From positions 414,734,081 through 414,798,080 of the forward strand of contig OZ024741.1 of assembly GCA_964016885.1 (NCBI GenBank): DNA of 64,000 nt, written 5' to 3'. Positions 43,001 through 57,889 of this stretch are shown piece by piece (the first letter of the stretch is position 1; every line of letters begins with the position of its first letter). This DNA comes from Eledone cirrhosa (lineage: Eukaryota; Mollusca; Cephalopoda; Octopoda; Eledonidae). The translations under genes and the position numbers were made by a program. Under the pieces are notes generated by a model. The model had not been told where the DNA came from. It worked only from the letters and a program-made list of their open reading frames with translations, and did no database searches.

Positions 43001-45310
43001 ACATACATAGGTCTGACACTCTACCGAGTATAAGACAGCAGGAGACCTACATCACACATACATTGGTCTTACACTCTACCGAGTATAAGACACCAGGAGA
43101 CCTACATCACACATACTTTGGTCTTACACTCTACCAAGTATAAGACACCAGGAGACCTACATCACACATACTTTGGTCTGACACTCTACCGAGTATAAGA
43201 CACCAGGAGACCTACATCACACATACTTTGGTCTTACACTCTACCGAGTATAAGACACCAGGAGAACTACATCACACATACTTTGGTCTTACACTCTACC
43301 AAGTATAAGACACCAGGAGATCTACATCACACATACTTTGGTCTTACACTCTACCAAGTATAAGACACCAGGAGACCTACATCACACATACTTTGATCTG
43401 ACACTCTACCGAGTATAAGACACCGGGAGACCTACATCACACATATTTTGGTCTGACACTCTACCGAGTATAAGACACCAGGCGACCTACATCACACATA
43501 CATAGGTTTAACACTCTACCGAGTATAAGACACCAGGAGACCTACATCACACGCACTTTGGTCTCACACTCTACCGAGTATAAGACACCAGGAGACCTAC
43601 ATCACACATACTTTGGTCTTACACTCTACCGAGTATAAGACACCGGGAGACCTACATCACACGTACTTTGGTCTGACACTCTACTGAGTATAAGACACCA
43701 GGAGACCTACATCACCCGTACTTTGGTCTGACACTCTACCGAGTATAAGACACCAGGAGACCTACATCACACATAATTTGGCCTTACACTCTACCGAGTA
43801 TAAGACACCAGCAGACCTATATCACACATACTTTGGCCTTACACTCTACCGAGTATAAGACACCAGCAGACCTACATCACACATAGTTTGGTCTGACACT
43901 CTACCGAGTATAAGACACCAGAAGACCTACATCACACGTACTTTGGTCTGACACTCTACCGAGTATAAGACACCAGCAGACCTACATCACACATACTTTG
44001 GCCTTACACTCTACCGAGTATAAGACACCAGGAGACCTACATCACACATACTTTGGTCTTACACTCTACCGAGTATAAGACACCAGGAGACCTACATCAC
44101 ACGTACTTTGGTCTGACACTCTACCGAGTATAAGACACCAGGAGACCTACATCACACATACTTTGGTCTTACACTCTACCAAGTATAAGACACGAGGAGA
44201 CCTACATCACACATACTTTGGTCTGACACTCTACCGAGTATAAGACACCAGGAGACCTACATCACACATACATAGCTCTGACACTCTACGGAGTATAAGA
44301 CACCAGGAGACCTACATCACACATACTTTGGTCTGACACTCTACCGAGTTGAAGACAGCAGGAGACCTACATCACACGTACTTTGGTCTGACACTCTACC
44401 GAGTATAAGACACCAGGAGACTTACATAACACGTACTTTGGTCTGACACTCTACCAAGTATAAGACACCAGGAGACCTACATCACATGTACTTTGGTTTG
44501 AAACTCTACCGAGTATAAGACACCAGGAGACCTACATCACACGTACTTTGGTCTTACACTCTACCGAGTATAAGACACCAGGAGACCTACATCACACATA
44601 CATAGGTCTGACACTCTACCGAGTATAAGACACCAGGAGACCTACATCACACATACATAGGTTTAACACTCTACCGAGGATAAGACACCAGGAGACCTAC
44701 ATCACACATACATAGGTTTAACACTCTACTGAGTATAAGACACCAGGAGACCTACATCACACATACTTTGGTCTGACACTCTACCGAGTATAAGACACCA
44801 GGAGACCTGCATCACACATACTTTGGTCTGACACTCTACCGGGTATAAGACACCAGGAGACCTACATCACACATACTTTGGTCTGACACTCTAGAGAGTA
44901 TAAGACACCAGGAGACCTACATCACACGTACTTTGGTCTGACACTCTACCGAGTATAAGACAACAGGAGACCTACATCACACATACTTAGGTCTGACACT
45001 CTACCGAGTATAAGACACCAGGTGACCTACATCACACATACTTTGGTCTTACACTCTACCGAGTATAACACACCAGGAGACCTACATCACACGTACTTTG
45101 GTCTGACACTCTACCGAGTATAAGACACCAGGAGACCTACATCACACATATTTTGGTCTTACACTCTACCAAGTATAAGACACCAGGAGACCTACATCAC
45201 ACATACTTTGATCTGACACTCTACCGAGTATAAGACACCGGGAGACCTACATCACACATATTTTGGTCTGACACTCTACCGAGTATAAGACACCAGGAGA
45301 CCTACATCAC
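43001..45310 (+). repeat. Module P2 (42 monomers)
   Basis: It follows P1 with the same marker order; the next M2 marker is 2310 bp later. It contains a CTAGAGAG monomer (about 44891), a GACAACAGG monomer (44957) and an ACTTAGG with CAGGTGACC pair that P1 lacks. GAGGATAAG near 44677 and GACAGCAGG near 43033 are shared with P4 at an offset of exactly 6711 bp. Confidence 0.78.
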
Positions 45311-47263
45311 ACATACATAGGTTTAACACTCTACCGAGTATAAGACACCAGGAGACCTACATCACACATACATAGGTCTGACACTCTACCGAGTATAAGA
45401 CACCAGGAGACCTACATCACACATACTTTGGTCTTACACTCTACCAAGTATAAGACACCAGGAGACCTACATCACACATACTTTGGTCTGACACTCTACC
45501 GAGTATAAGACACCAGGAGACCTACATCACACATACTTTGGTCTTACACTCTACCGAGTATAAGACACCAGGAGAACTACATCACACATACTTTGGTCTT
45601 ACACTCTACCAAGTATAAGACACCAGGAGATCTACATCACACATACTTTGGTCTTACACTCTACCAAGTATAAGACACCAGGAGACCTACATCACACATA
45701 CTTTGATCTGACACTCTACCGAGTATAAGACACCGGGAGACCTACATCACACATATTTTGGTCTGACACTCTACCGAGTATAAGACACCAGGCGACCTAC
45801 ATCACACATACATAGGTTTAACACTCTACCGAGTATAAGACACCAGGAGACCTACATCACACGCACTTTGGTCTCACACTCTACCGAGTATAAGACACCA
45901 GGAGACCTACATCACACATACTTTGGTCTTACACTCTACCGAGTATAAGACACCGGGAGACCTACATCACACGTACTTTGGTCTGACACTCTACTGAGTA
46001 TAAGACACCAGGAGACCTACATCACCCGTACTTTGGTCTGACACTCTACCGAGTATAAGACACCAGGAGACCTACATCACACATAATTTGGCCTTACACT
46101 CTACCGAGTATAAGACACCAGCAGACCTATATCACACATACTTTGGCCTTACACTCTACCGAGTATAAGACACCAGCAGACCTACATCACACATAGTTTG
46201 GTCTGACACTCTACCGAGTATAAGACACCAGAAGACCTACATCACACGTACTTTGGTCTGACACTCTACCGAGTATAAGACACCAGCAGACCTACATCAC
46301 ACATACTTTGGCCTTACACTCTTCCGAGTATAAGACACCAGGAGACCTACATCACACATACTTTGGTCTTACACTCTACCGAGTATAAGACACCAGGAGA
46401 CCTACATCACACGTACTTTGGTCTGACACTCTACCGAGCATAAGACACCAGGAGACCTACATCACACATACTTTGGTCTTACACTCTACCAAGTATAAGA
46501 CACGAGGAGACCTACATCACACATACTTTGGTCTGACACTCTACCGAGTATAAGACACCAGGAGACCTACATCACACATACATAGCTCTGACACTCTACG
46601 GAGTATAAGACACCAGGAGACCTACATCACACATACTTTGGTCTGACACTCTACCGAGTTGAAGACAGCAGGAGACCTACATCACACGTACTTTGGTCTG
46701 ACACTCTACCGAGTATAAGACACCAGGAGACTTACATAACACGTACTTTGGTCTGACACTCTACCAAGTATAAGACACCAGGAGACCTACATCACATGTA
46801 CTTTGGTTTGAAACTCTACCGAGTATAAGACACCAGGAGACCTACATCACACGTACTTTGGTCTTACACTCTACCGAGTATAAGACACCAGGAGACCTAC
46901 ATCACACATACATAGGTCTGACACTCTACCGAGTATAAGACACCAGGAGACCTACATCACACATACATAGGTTTAACACTCTACCGAGTATAAGACACCA
47001 GGAGACCTACATCACACATACATAGGTTTAACACTCTACTGAGTATAAGACACCAGGAGACCTACATCACACATACTTTGGTCTGACACTCTACCGAGTA
47101 TAAGACACCAGGAGACCTGCATCACACATACTTTGGTCTGACACTCTACCGGGTATAAGACACCAGGAGACCTACATCACACATACTTTGGTCTGACACT
47201 CTAGCGAGTATAAGACACCAGGAGACCTACATCACACGTACTTTGGTCTGACACTCTACCGAG
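45311..47263 (+). repeat. Module P3
   Basis: It is a third consecutive P copy with CATAGCTCTG at 46581. Rare substitutions CTCTTCCGAG (about 46319) and CCGAGCATAAG (about 46435) are absent from P1 and P2 but recur in P5 at an offset of 6711 bp. It ends with CTAGCGAG (about 47211), then passes into Q2. Confidence 0.75.
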
Positions 47264-49190
47264 TATAAGACACCAGGAGACCTACATCACACGTACTTTG
47301 GTCTCACACTCTACCGAGTATAAGACACCAGGAGACCTACAGCACACATACTTTGGTATGACACTCTACCGAGTATAAGACACCAGGAGACCTACATCAC
47401 ACGTACATTGGTCTGACACTCTACCGAGTATAAGACACCAGGAGACCTACAGCACACATACTTTGGTATGACACTCTACCGAGTATAAGACACCAGGAGA
47501 CCTACATCACACATGCTTTGGTCTTACACTCTACCGAGTATAAGACACCTGGAGACCTACATCACACATACATAGGTTTAACACTCTACCGAGTATAAGA
47601 CACCAGGAGACCTACATCACACATACTTTGGTCTTACACTCTACAGACTATAAGACACCAGGAGACTTACATCACACATACTTTGGTCTTACACGCTACA
47701 GAGTATAAGACACCAGGAGAGCTACATCACACGTATTTTGGTCTGACACTCTACCGAGTAAAAGACACCAGGAGACCTACATCACACGTACTTTGGTCTG
47801 ACACTCTACCGAGTATAAGACACCAGGAGACCTACATCACACATACTTTGGTCTGACACTCTACCGAGTATAAGACACCAGGAGACCTACATCACACATA
47901 CTTTGGTCTTACACTCTACCGAGTATAAGACACCAGGAGACCTACATCACACGTACTTTGGTCTGACACTCTACCGAGTATAAGACACCAGGAGACCTAC
48001 ATCACACATACTTTGGTCTGACACTCTACCGAGTATAAGACAACGGGAGACCTACAGCACACATACTTTGGTATGACACTCTACCGAGTATAAGACACCA
48101 GGAGACCTACATCACACGTACATTGGCATGACACTCTACCGAGTATAAGACACCAGGAGACCTACAGCACACATACTTTGGTCTGACACTCTACCCAGTA
48201 TAAGACACCAGGAGACCTACATCACACATACTTTGGTCTGACACTCTACCGAGTATAAGACACCAGGAGACCTACATCACACATACATAGGTTTAACACT
48301 CTACCGAGGATAAGACAACCAGGAGACCTACATCACACATACTTTGGTCTTACACGCTACAGAGTATAAGACACCAGGAGACCTACATCACACATACTTT
48401 GGTCTGACACTCTACCGAGTATAAGACACCAGGAGACCTACATCACACGGACTTTGGTCTCACACTCTACCGAGTATAAGACATCAGGAGACCTACATCA
48501 CACATACTTTGGTCTTACACTCTACCGAGTATAAGACACCAGGAGACCTACATCACACGTACTTTGGTCTCACACTCTACCAAGTATAAGACACCAGGAG
48601 ACCTACATCACACGTACTTTGGTCTGACACTCTACCGAGTATAAGACACCAGGAGACCTACATCACACATACATAGGTCTGACACTCTACCGAGTATAAG
48701 ACACCAGGAGACCTACATCACACATACATAGGTTTAACACTCTACCGAGTATAAGACACCAGGAGACCTACATCACACATACATAGGTTTAACACTCTAC
48801 TGAGTATAAGACACCAGGAGACCTACATCACACATACTTTGGTCTGACACTCTACCGAGTATAAGACACCGGGAGACCTACATTACACATACTTTGGTCT
48901 GACACTCTACCGGGTATAAGACACCAGGAGACCTACATCACACATAATTTGGTCTGACACTCTACCGAGTATAAGACACCAGGAGACCTACATCACACAT
49001 ACTTAGGTCTGACACTCTACCGAGTATAAGACACCAGGTGACCTACATCACACATACTTTGGTCTGACACTCTACCGAGTATAAGACACCAGGAGACCTA
49101 CATCACACGTACTTTGGTCTGACACTCTACCGAATATAAGACACCAGGAGACCTACATCACACATACTTTGGTCTGACACTCTACCGGGT
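47264..49190 (+). repeat. Module Q2 (short Q)
   Basis: GTATGACAC monomers occur with ACATTGG at about 47345 and 47455 and again near 48060. GGCATGACAC is at 48125 and a 56-bp monomer GAGGATAAGACAACCAGG at about 48306. Q3 has the last two at an offset of 6656 bp. After the ATAATTTGG monomer at about 48945 the sequence leaves the Q order and jumps to the P-tail series (ACTTAGG, CAGGTGACC), whereas Q1 and Q3 continue with GGAGACGTAC monomers. Q2 is therefore an internally shortened copy. Confidence 0.7.
48300..48323 (+). repeat. 56-bp monomer of module Q (AGACAACCAGG)
   Basis: One extra base gives AGACAACCAGG in place of AGACACCAGG, next to the rare GAGGATAAG. The only other copy is at about 54962, 6656 bp later. 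It is independent of the TACATAAAC insertion of domain A and serves as a marker for the Q2/Q3 duplication. Confidence 0.85.
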
Positions 49191-52021
49191 ATAAGACACC
49201 AGGAGACCTACATCACACATACTTTGGTCTGACACTCTAGCGAGTATAAGACACCAGGAGACCTACATCACACGTACTTTGGTCTGACACTCTACCGAGT
49301 ATAAGACAACAGGAGACCTACATCACACATACTTAGGTCTGACACTCTACCGAGTATAAGACACCAGGTGACCTACATCACACATACTTTGGTCTTACAC
49401 TCTACCGAGTATAACACACCAGGAGACCTACATCACACGTACTTTGGTCTGACACTCTACCGAGTATAAGACACCAGGAGACCTACATCACACATATTTT
49501 GGTCTTACACTCTACCAAGTATAAGACACCAGGAGACCTACATCACACATACTTTGATCTGACACTCTACCGAGTATAAGACACCGGGAGACCTACATCA
49601 CACATATTTTGGTCTGACACTCTACCGAGTATAAGACACCAGGAGACCTACATGACACATACATAGGTTTAACACTCTACCGAGTATAAGACACCAGGAG
49701 ACCTACATCACACATACATAGGTCTGACACTCTACTGAGTATAAGACAGCAGGAGACCTACATCACACATACATTGGTCTTACACTCTACCGAGTATAAG
49801 ACACCAGGAGACCTACATCACACATACTTTGGTCTTACACTCTACCAAGTATAAGACACCAGGAGACCTACATCACACATACTTTGGTCTGACACTCTAC
49901 CGAGTATAAGACACCAGGAGACCTACATCACACATACTTTGGTCTTACACTCTACCGAGTATAAGACACCAGGAGAACTACATCACACATACTTTGGTCT
50001 TACACTCTACCAAGTATAAGACACCAGGAGATCTACATCACACATACTTTGGTCTTACACTCTACCAAGTATAAGACACCAGGAGACCTACATCACACAT
50101 ACTTTGATCTGACACTCTACCGAGTATAAGACACCGGGAGACCTACATCACACATATTTTGGTCTGACACTCTACCGAGTATAAGACACCAGGCGACCTA
50201 CATCACACATACATAGGTTTAACACTCTACCGAGTATAAGACACCAGGAGACCTACATCACACGCACTTTGGTGTCACACTCTACCGAGTATAAGACACC
50301 AGGAGACCTACATCACACATACTTTGGTCTTACACTCTACCGAGTATAAGACACCGGGAGACCTACATCACACGTACTTTGGTCTGACACTCTACTGAGT
50401 ATAAGACACCAGGAGACCTACATCACCCGTACTTTGGTCTGACACTCTACCGAGTATAAGACACCAGGAGACCTACATCACACATAATTTGGCCTTACAC
50501 TCTACCGAGTATAAGACACCAGCAGACCTATATCACACATACTTTGGCCTTACACTCTACCGAGTATAAGACACCAGCAGACCTACATCACACATAGTTT
50601 GGTCTGACACTCTACCGAGTATAAGACACCAGAAGACCTACATCACACGTACTTTGGTCTGACACTCTACCGAGTATAAGACACCAGCAGACCTACATCA
50701 CACATACTTTGGCCTTACACTCTACCGAGTATAAGACACCAGGAGACCTACATCACACATACTTTGGTCTTACACTCTACCGAGTATAAGACACCAGGAG
50801 ACCTACATCACACGTACTTTGGTCTGACACTCTACCGAGTATAAGACACCAGGAGACCTACATCACACATACTTTGGTCTTACACTCTACCAAGTATAAG
50901 ACACGAGGAGACCTACATCACACATACTTTGGTCTGACACTCTACCGAGTATAAGACACCAGGAGACCTACATCACACATACATAGCTCTGACACTCTAC
51001 GAAGTATAAGACACCAGGAGACCTACATCACACATACTTTGGTCTGACACTCTACCGAGTTGAAGATAGCAGGAGACCTACATCACACGTACTTTGGTCT
51101 GACACTCTACCGAGTATAAGACACCAGGAGACTTACATAACACGTACTTTGGTCTGACACTCTACCAAGTATAAGACACCAGGAGACCTACATCACATGT
51201 ACTTTGGTTTGAAACTCTACCGAGTATAAGACACCAGGAGACCTACATCACACGTACTTTGGTCTTACACTCTACCGAGTATAAGACACCAGGAGACCTA
51301 CATCACACATACATAGGTCTGACACTCTACCGAGTATAAGACACCAGGAGACCTACATCACACATACATAGGTTTAACACTCTACCGAGGATAAGACACC
51401 AGGAGACCTACATCACACATACATAGGTTTAACACTCTACTGAGTATAAGACACCAGGAGACCTACATCACACATACTTTGGTCTGACACTCTACCGAGT
51501 ATAAGACACCAGGAGACCTGCATCACACATACTTTGGTCTGACACTCTACCGGGTATAAGACACCAGGAGACCTACATCACACATACTTTGGTCTGACAC
51601 TCTAGAGAGTATAAGACACCAGGAGACCTACATCACACGTACTTTGGTCTGACACTCTACCGAGTATAAGACAACAGGAGACCTACATCACACATACTTA
51701 GGTCTGACACTCTACCGAGTATAAGACACCAGGTGACCTACATCACACATACTTTGGTCTTACACTCTACCGAGTATAACACACCAGGAGACCTACATCA
51801 CACGTACTTTGGTCTGACACTCTACCGAGTATAAGACACCAGGAGACCTACATCACACATATTTTGGTCTTACACTCTACCAAGTATAAGACACCAGGAG
51901 ACCTACATCACACATACTTTGATCTGACACTCTACCGAGTATAAGACACCGGGAGACCTACATCACACATATTTTGGTCTGACACTCTACCGAGTATAAG
52001 ACACCAGGAGACCTACATCAC
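49191..52021 (+). repeat. P-type tail plus module P4
   Basis: CTAGCGAG, GACAACAGG (49303), ACTTAGG and CAGGTGACC reproduce the end of P2 near 44.9-45.1 kb. P4 proper then runs with GACAGCAGG (49744), GGTGTCAC (private, about 50272), CATAGCTCTG (50982, followed by the variant CTACGAAG), GAAGATAGC (private) and GAGGATAAG (about 51388). It matches P2 at an offset of 6711 bp, including the rare GAGGATAAG. Confidence 0.75.
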
Positions 52022-53974
52022 ACATACATAGGTTTAACACTCTACCGAGTATAAGACACCAGGAGACCTACATCACACATACATAGGTCTGACACTCTAC
52101 CGAGTATAAGACACCAGGAGACCTACATCACACATACTTTGGTCTTACACTCTACCAAGTATAAGACACCAGGAGACCTACATCACACATACTTTGGTCT
52201 GACACTCTACCGAGTATAAGACACCAGGAGACCTACATCACACATACTTTGGTCTTACACTCTACCGAGTATAAGACACCAGGAGAACTACATCACACAT
52301 ACTTTGGTCTTACACTCTACCAAGTATAAGACACCAGGAGATCTACATCACACATACTTTGGTCTTACACTCTACCAAGTATAAGACACCAGGAGACCTA
52401 CATCACACATACTTTGATCTGACACTCTACCGAGTATAAGACACCGGGAGACCTACATCACACATATTTTGGTCTGACACTCTACCGAGTATAAGACACC
52501 AGGCGACCTACATCACACATACATAGGTTTAACACTCTACCGAGTATAAGACACCAGGAGACCTACATCACACGCACTTTGGTCTCACACTCTACCGAGT
52601 ATAAGACACCAGGAGACCTACATCACACATACTTTGGTCTTACACTCTACCGAGTATAAGACACCGGGAGACCTACATCACACGTACTTTGGTCTGACAC
52701 TCTACTGAGTATAAGACACCAGGAGACCTACATCACCCGTACTTTGGTCTGACACTCTACCGAGTATAAGACACCAGGAGACCTACATCACACATAATTT
52801 GGCCTTACACTCTACCGAGTATAAGACACCAGCAGACCTATATCACACATACTTTGGCCTTACACTCTACCGAGTATAAGACACCAGCAGACCTACATCA
52901 CACGTAGTTTGGTCTGACACTCTACCGAGTATAAGACACCAGAAGACCTACATCACACGTACTTTGGTCTGACACTCTACCGAGTATAAGACACCAGCAG
53001 ACCTACATCACACATACTTTGGCCTTACACTCTTCCGAGTATAAGACACCAGGAGACCTACATCACACATACTTTGGTCTTACACTCTACCGAGTATAAG
53101 ACACCAGGAGACCTACATCACACGTACTTTGGTCTGACACTCTACCGAGCATAAGACACCAGGAGACCTACATCACACATACTTTGGTCTTACACTCTAC
53201 CAAGTATAAGACACGAGGAGACCTACATCACACATACTTTGGTCTGACACTCTACCGAGTATAAGACACCAGGAGACCTACATCACACATACATAGCTCT
53301 GACACTCTACGGAGTATAAGACACCAGGAGACCTACATCACACATACTTTGGTCTGACACTCTACCGAGTTGAAGACAGCAGGAGACCTACATCACACGT
53401 ACTTTGGTCTGACACTCTACCGAGTATAAGACACCAGGAGACTTACATAACACGTACTTTGGTCTGACACTCTACCAAGTATAAGACACCAGGAGACCTA
53501 CATCACATGTACTTTGGTTTGAAACTCTACCGAGTATAAGACACCAGGAGACCTACATCACACGTACTTTGGTCTTACACTCTACCGAGTATAAGACACC
53601 AGGAGACCTACATCACACATACATAGGTCTGACACTCTACCGAGTATAAGACACCAGGAGACCTACATCACACATACATAGGTTTAACACTCTACCGAGT
53701 ATAAGACACCAGGAGACCTACATCACACATACATAGGTTTAACACTCTACTGAGTATAAGACAGCAGGAGACCTACATCACACATACTTTGGTCTGACAC
53801 TCTACCGAGTATAAGACACCAGGAGACCTGCATCACACATACTTTGGTCTGACACTCTACCGGGTATAAGACACCAGGAGACCTACATCACACATACTTT
53901 GGTCTGACACTCTAGCGAGTATAAGACACCAGGAGACCTACATCACACGTACTTTGGTCTGACACTCTACCGAG
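52022..53974 (+). repeat. Module P5
   Basis: CATAGCTCTG is at 53292, 2310 bp after P4. It shares CTCTTCCGAG (about 53030) and CCGAGCATAAG (about 53146) with P3 at an offset of 6711 bp. The end with CTAGCGAG (about 53922) and the passage into Q match the P3-Q2 junction. Private changes include CACGTAGTTTGG near 52903. Confidence 0.75.
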
Positions 53975-56900
53975 TATAAGACACCAGGAGACCTACATCA
54001 CACGTACTTTGGTCTCACACTCTACCGAGTATAAGACACCAGGAGACCTACAGCACACATACTTTGGTATGACACTCTACCGAGTATAAGACACCAGGAG
54101 ACCTACATCACACGTACATTGGTCTGACACTCTACCGAGTATAAGACACCAGGAGACCTACAGCACACATACTTTGGTATGACACTCTACCGAGTATAAG
54201 ACACCAGGAGACCTACATCACACATGCTTTGGTCTTACACTCTACCGAGTATAAGACACCTGGAGACCTACATCACACATACATAGGTTTAACACTCTAC
54301 CGAGTATAAGACACCAGGAGACCTACATCACACATACTTTGGTCTTACACTCTACAGACTATAAGACACCAGGAGACTTACATCACACATACTTTGGTCT
54401 TACACGCTACAGAGTATAAGACACCAGGAGAGCTACATCACACGTATTTTGGTCTGACACTCTACCGAGTAAAAGACACCAGGAGACCTACATCACACGT
54501 ACTTTGGTCTGACACTCTACCGAGTATAAGACACCAGGAGACCTACATCACACATACTTTGGTCTTACACTCTACCGAGTATAAGACACCAGGAGACCTA
54601 CATCACACGTACTTTGGTCTGACACTCTACCGAGTATAAGACACCAGGAGACCTACATCACACATACTTTGGTCTGACACTCTACCGAGTATAAGACAAC
54701 GGGAGACCTACAGCACACATACTTTGGTATGACACTCTACCGAGTATAAGACACCAGGAGACCTACATCACACGTACATTGGCATGACACTCTACCGAGT
54801 ATAAGACACCAGGAGACCTACAGCACACATACTTTGGTCTGACACTCTACCCAGTATAAGACACCAGGAGACCTACATCACACATACTTTGGTCTGACAC
54901 TCTACCGAGTATAAGACACCAGGAGACCTACATCACACATACATAGGTTTAACACTCTACCGAGGATAAGACAACCAGGAGACCTACATCACACATACTT
55001 TGGTCTTACACGCTACAGAGTATAAGACACCAGGAGACCTACATCACACATACTTTGGTCTGACACTCTACCGAGTATAAGACACCAGGAGACCTACATC
55101 ACACGGACTTTGGTCTCACACTCTACCGAGTATAAGACATCAGGAGACCTACATCACACATACTTTGGTCTTACACTCTACCGAGTATAAGACACCAGGA
55201 GACCTACATCACACGTACTTTGGTCTCACACTCTACCAAGTATAAGACACCAGGAGACCTACATCACACGTACTTTGGTCTGACACTCTACCGAGTATAA
55301 GACACCAGGAGACCTACATCACACATACATAGGTCTGACACTCTACCGAGTATAAGACACCAGGAGACCTACATCACACATACATAGGTTTAACACTCTA
55401 CCGAGTATAAGACACCAGGAGACCTACATCACACATACATAGGTTTAACACTCTACTGAGTATAAGACACCAGGAGACCTACATCACACATACTTTGGTC
55501 TGACACTCTACCGAGTATAAGACACCGGGAGACCTACATTACACATACTTTGGTCTGACACTCTACCGGGTATAAGACACCAGGAGACCTACATCACACA
55601 TAATTTGGTCTGACACTCTACCGAGTATAAGACACCAGGAGACCTACATCACACGTACTTTGGTCTGACACTCTACCGAGTATAAGACACCAGGAGACGT
55701 ACATCGCACGTACTTTGGTCTGACACTCTACCGAGTATAAGACACCAGGAGACGTACATCACACATACTTTGGTCTGACACTCTACCGAGTATAAGACAC
55801 CAGGAGACCTACATCACACGTACTTTGGTCTGACACTCTACCGAATATAAGACACCAGGAGACCTACATCACACATACTTTGGTCTGACACTCTACCGAG
55901 TATAAGACACCAGGAGACCTACATCACACGTACTTTGGTGTCACACTCTACCGAGTATAAGACACCAGGAGACCTACATCACACGTACTTTGGTCTCACA
56001 CTCTACTGAGTATAAGACACCAGGAGACCTACAGCACACATACTTTGGTATGACACTCTACCGAGTATAAGACACCAGGAGACCTACATCATACGTACAT
56101 TGGTCTGACACTCTACCGAGTATAAGACACCAGGAGACCTACAGCACACATATTTGGTCTGACACTCTACCGAGTATAAGACACCAGGAGACCTACATCA
56201 CACATACTTTGGTCTTACACTCTACCGAGTATAAGACACCTGGAGACCTACATCACACATACATAGGTTTAACACTCTACCGAGTATAAGACACCAGGAG
56301 ACCTACATCACACATACTTTGGTCTTACACTCTACAGAGTATAAGACACCAGGAGACTTACATCACACATACTTTGGTCTTTCACGATACAGAGTATAAG
56401 ACACCAGGAGACCTACATCACACATACTTTGGTCTGACACTCTACCGAGTATAAGACACCAGGAGACCTACATCACACGTACTTTGGTCTGACACTCTAC
56501 CGAGTATAAGACACCAGGAGACCTACATCACACATACTTTGGTCTTAGACTCTACCGAGTATAAGACACCAGGAGACCTACATCACACGTACTTTGGTCT
56601 GACACTCTACCGAGTATAAGACAACAGGAGACCTACATCACACATACTTAGGTCTGACACTCTACCGAGTATAAGACACCAGGTGACCTACATCACACAT
56701 ACTTTGGTCTTACACTCTACCGAGTATAACACACCAGGAGACCTACATCACACGTACTTTGGTCTGACACTCTACCGAGTATAAGACACCAGGAGACCTA
56801 CATCACACATACTTTGGTCTAACACTCTACCGAGTATAAGACACCAGGAGACCTACATCACACGTACTTTGGTCTGACACTCTACCGAGTATAAGACACC

Positions 56901-57889
56901 AGGAGACCTACATCACAGGTACTTTGGTCTCACACTCTACCGAGTATAAGACACCGGGAGACCTACAGCACACATACTTTGGTATGACACTCTACCGAGT
57001 ATAAGACACCAGGAGACCTACATCACACGTACATTGGTCTGACACTCTACCGAGTATAAGACACCAGAAGACCTGCAGCACACATACTTTGGTCTGACAC
57101 TCTACCGAGTATAAGACACCAGGAGACCTACATCACACATACATAGGTTTAACACTCTACCGAGTATAAGACACCAGGAGACCTACATCACACATACTTT
57201 GGTCTTACACTCTACAGAGTATAAGACACCAGGAGACCTACATCACACATACTTTGGTCTTACACGCTACAGAGTATAAGACACCAGGAGACCTACATCA
57301 CACATACTTTGGTCTGACACTCTACCGAGTATAAGACACCAGGAGACCTACATCACACGGACTTTGGTCTCACACTCTACCGAGTATAAGATACCAGGAG
57401 ACCTACATCACACATACTTTGGTCTTACACTCTACCGAGTATAAGACACCAGGAGACCTACATCACACATACTTTGGTCTAACACTCTACCGAGTATAAG
57501 ACACCAGGAGACCTACATCACACGTACTTTGGTCTAACACTCTACCGAGTATAAGACACCAGGAGGCCTACATCACACGTAATTTGGTCTGACACTCTAC
57601 CGAGTATAAGACACCAGGAGACCTACATCACAAATACTTTGGTCTGACACTCTACCAAGTATAAGACACCAGGAGACCTACATCACACATACTTTGGTCT
57701 GACACTCTACCGAGTATAAGACACCAGGAGACTTACATCACACGTACTTTGGTCTGACACTCTACCGAGTATAAGACACCAGGAGACCTACATCACACGT
57801 ACTTTGGTCTAACACTCTAGCGAGTATAAGACACCAGGAGACCTACATCACACGTACTTTGGTCTGACACTCTACCGAGTATAAGACAC
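53975..57889 (+). repeat. Module Q3 and its extension
   Basis: The first part matches Q2 at an offset of 6711 and then 6656 bp (one monomer fewer here, near 54.5 kb). It includes GGCATGACAC (54781) and the 56-bp GAGGATAAGACAACCAGG monomer (about 54962). After about 55.6 kb it follows Q1 instead, up to CTTTCACGATACAGAG (56381), GACAACAGG (56618) and CAGGTGACC. A 54-bp monomer (CACATATTTGG) is at about 56150. From about 56.9 kb a further partial Q series leads into less ordered monomers, several with GTCTAACAC. Confidence 0.68.

Larger units (their letters stand above)
37481..57889 (+). repeat. Array domain B (P and Q modules)
   Basis: This domain lacks the 56-bp TACATAAAC marker and is built from two recurring modules in the order P0-Q1-P1-P2-P3-Q2-P4-P5-Q3. 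P is marked by CATAGCTCTG with CTACGGAG at 37616, 42071, 44271, 46581, 50982 (CTACGAAG) and 53292, spaced 4455, 2200, 2310, 4401 and 2310 bp. Q is marked by GTATGACAC, ACATTGG and ACGCTACAGAG. Length variants are rare: only two +1 monomers and one -1 monomer in 20 kb, against 29 in domain A. P shares the GGAGATCTAC, TTTGATCTG, CCGGG, TATTTTGG, GGCGACC series with module V, so the domains have a common origin. Confidence 0.78.

Noticed and set aside
54394..54639. Open reading frame of 81 codons on the + strand
   Set aside because: It is satellite sequence read through. The 55-bp period shifts frame each monomer, so the TAA in TATAAG normally closes every frame within three monomers. Here one substitution (GAGTAAAAG, about 54469) removes that stop in one frame. 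It begins with TTG, has no coding features and resembles no protein family I recognise.
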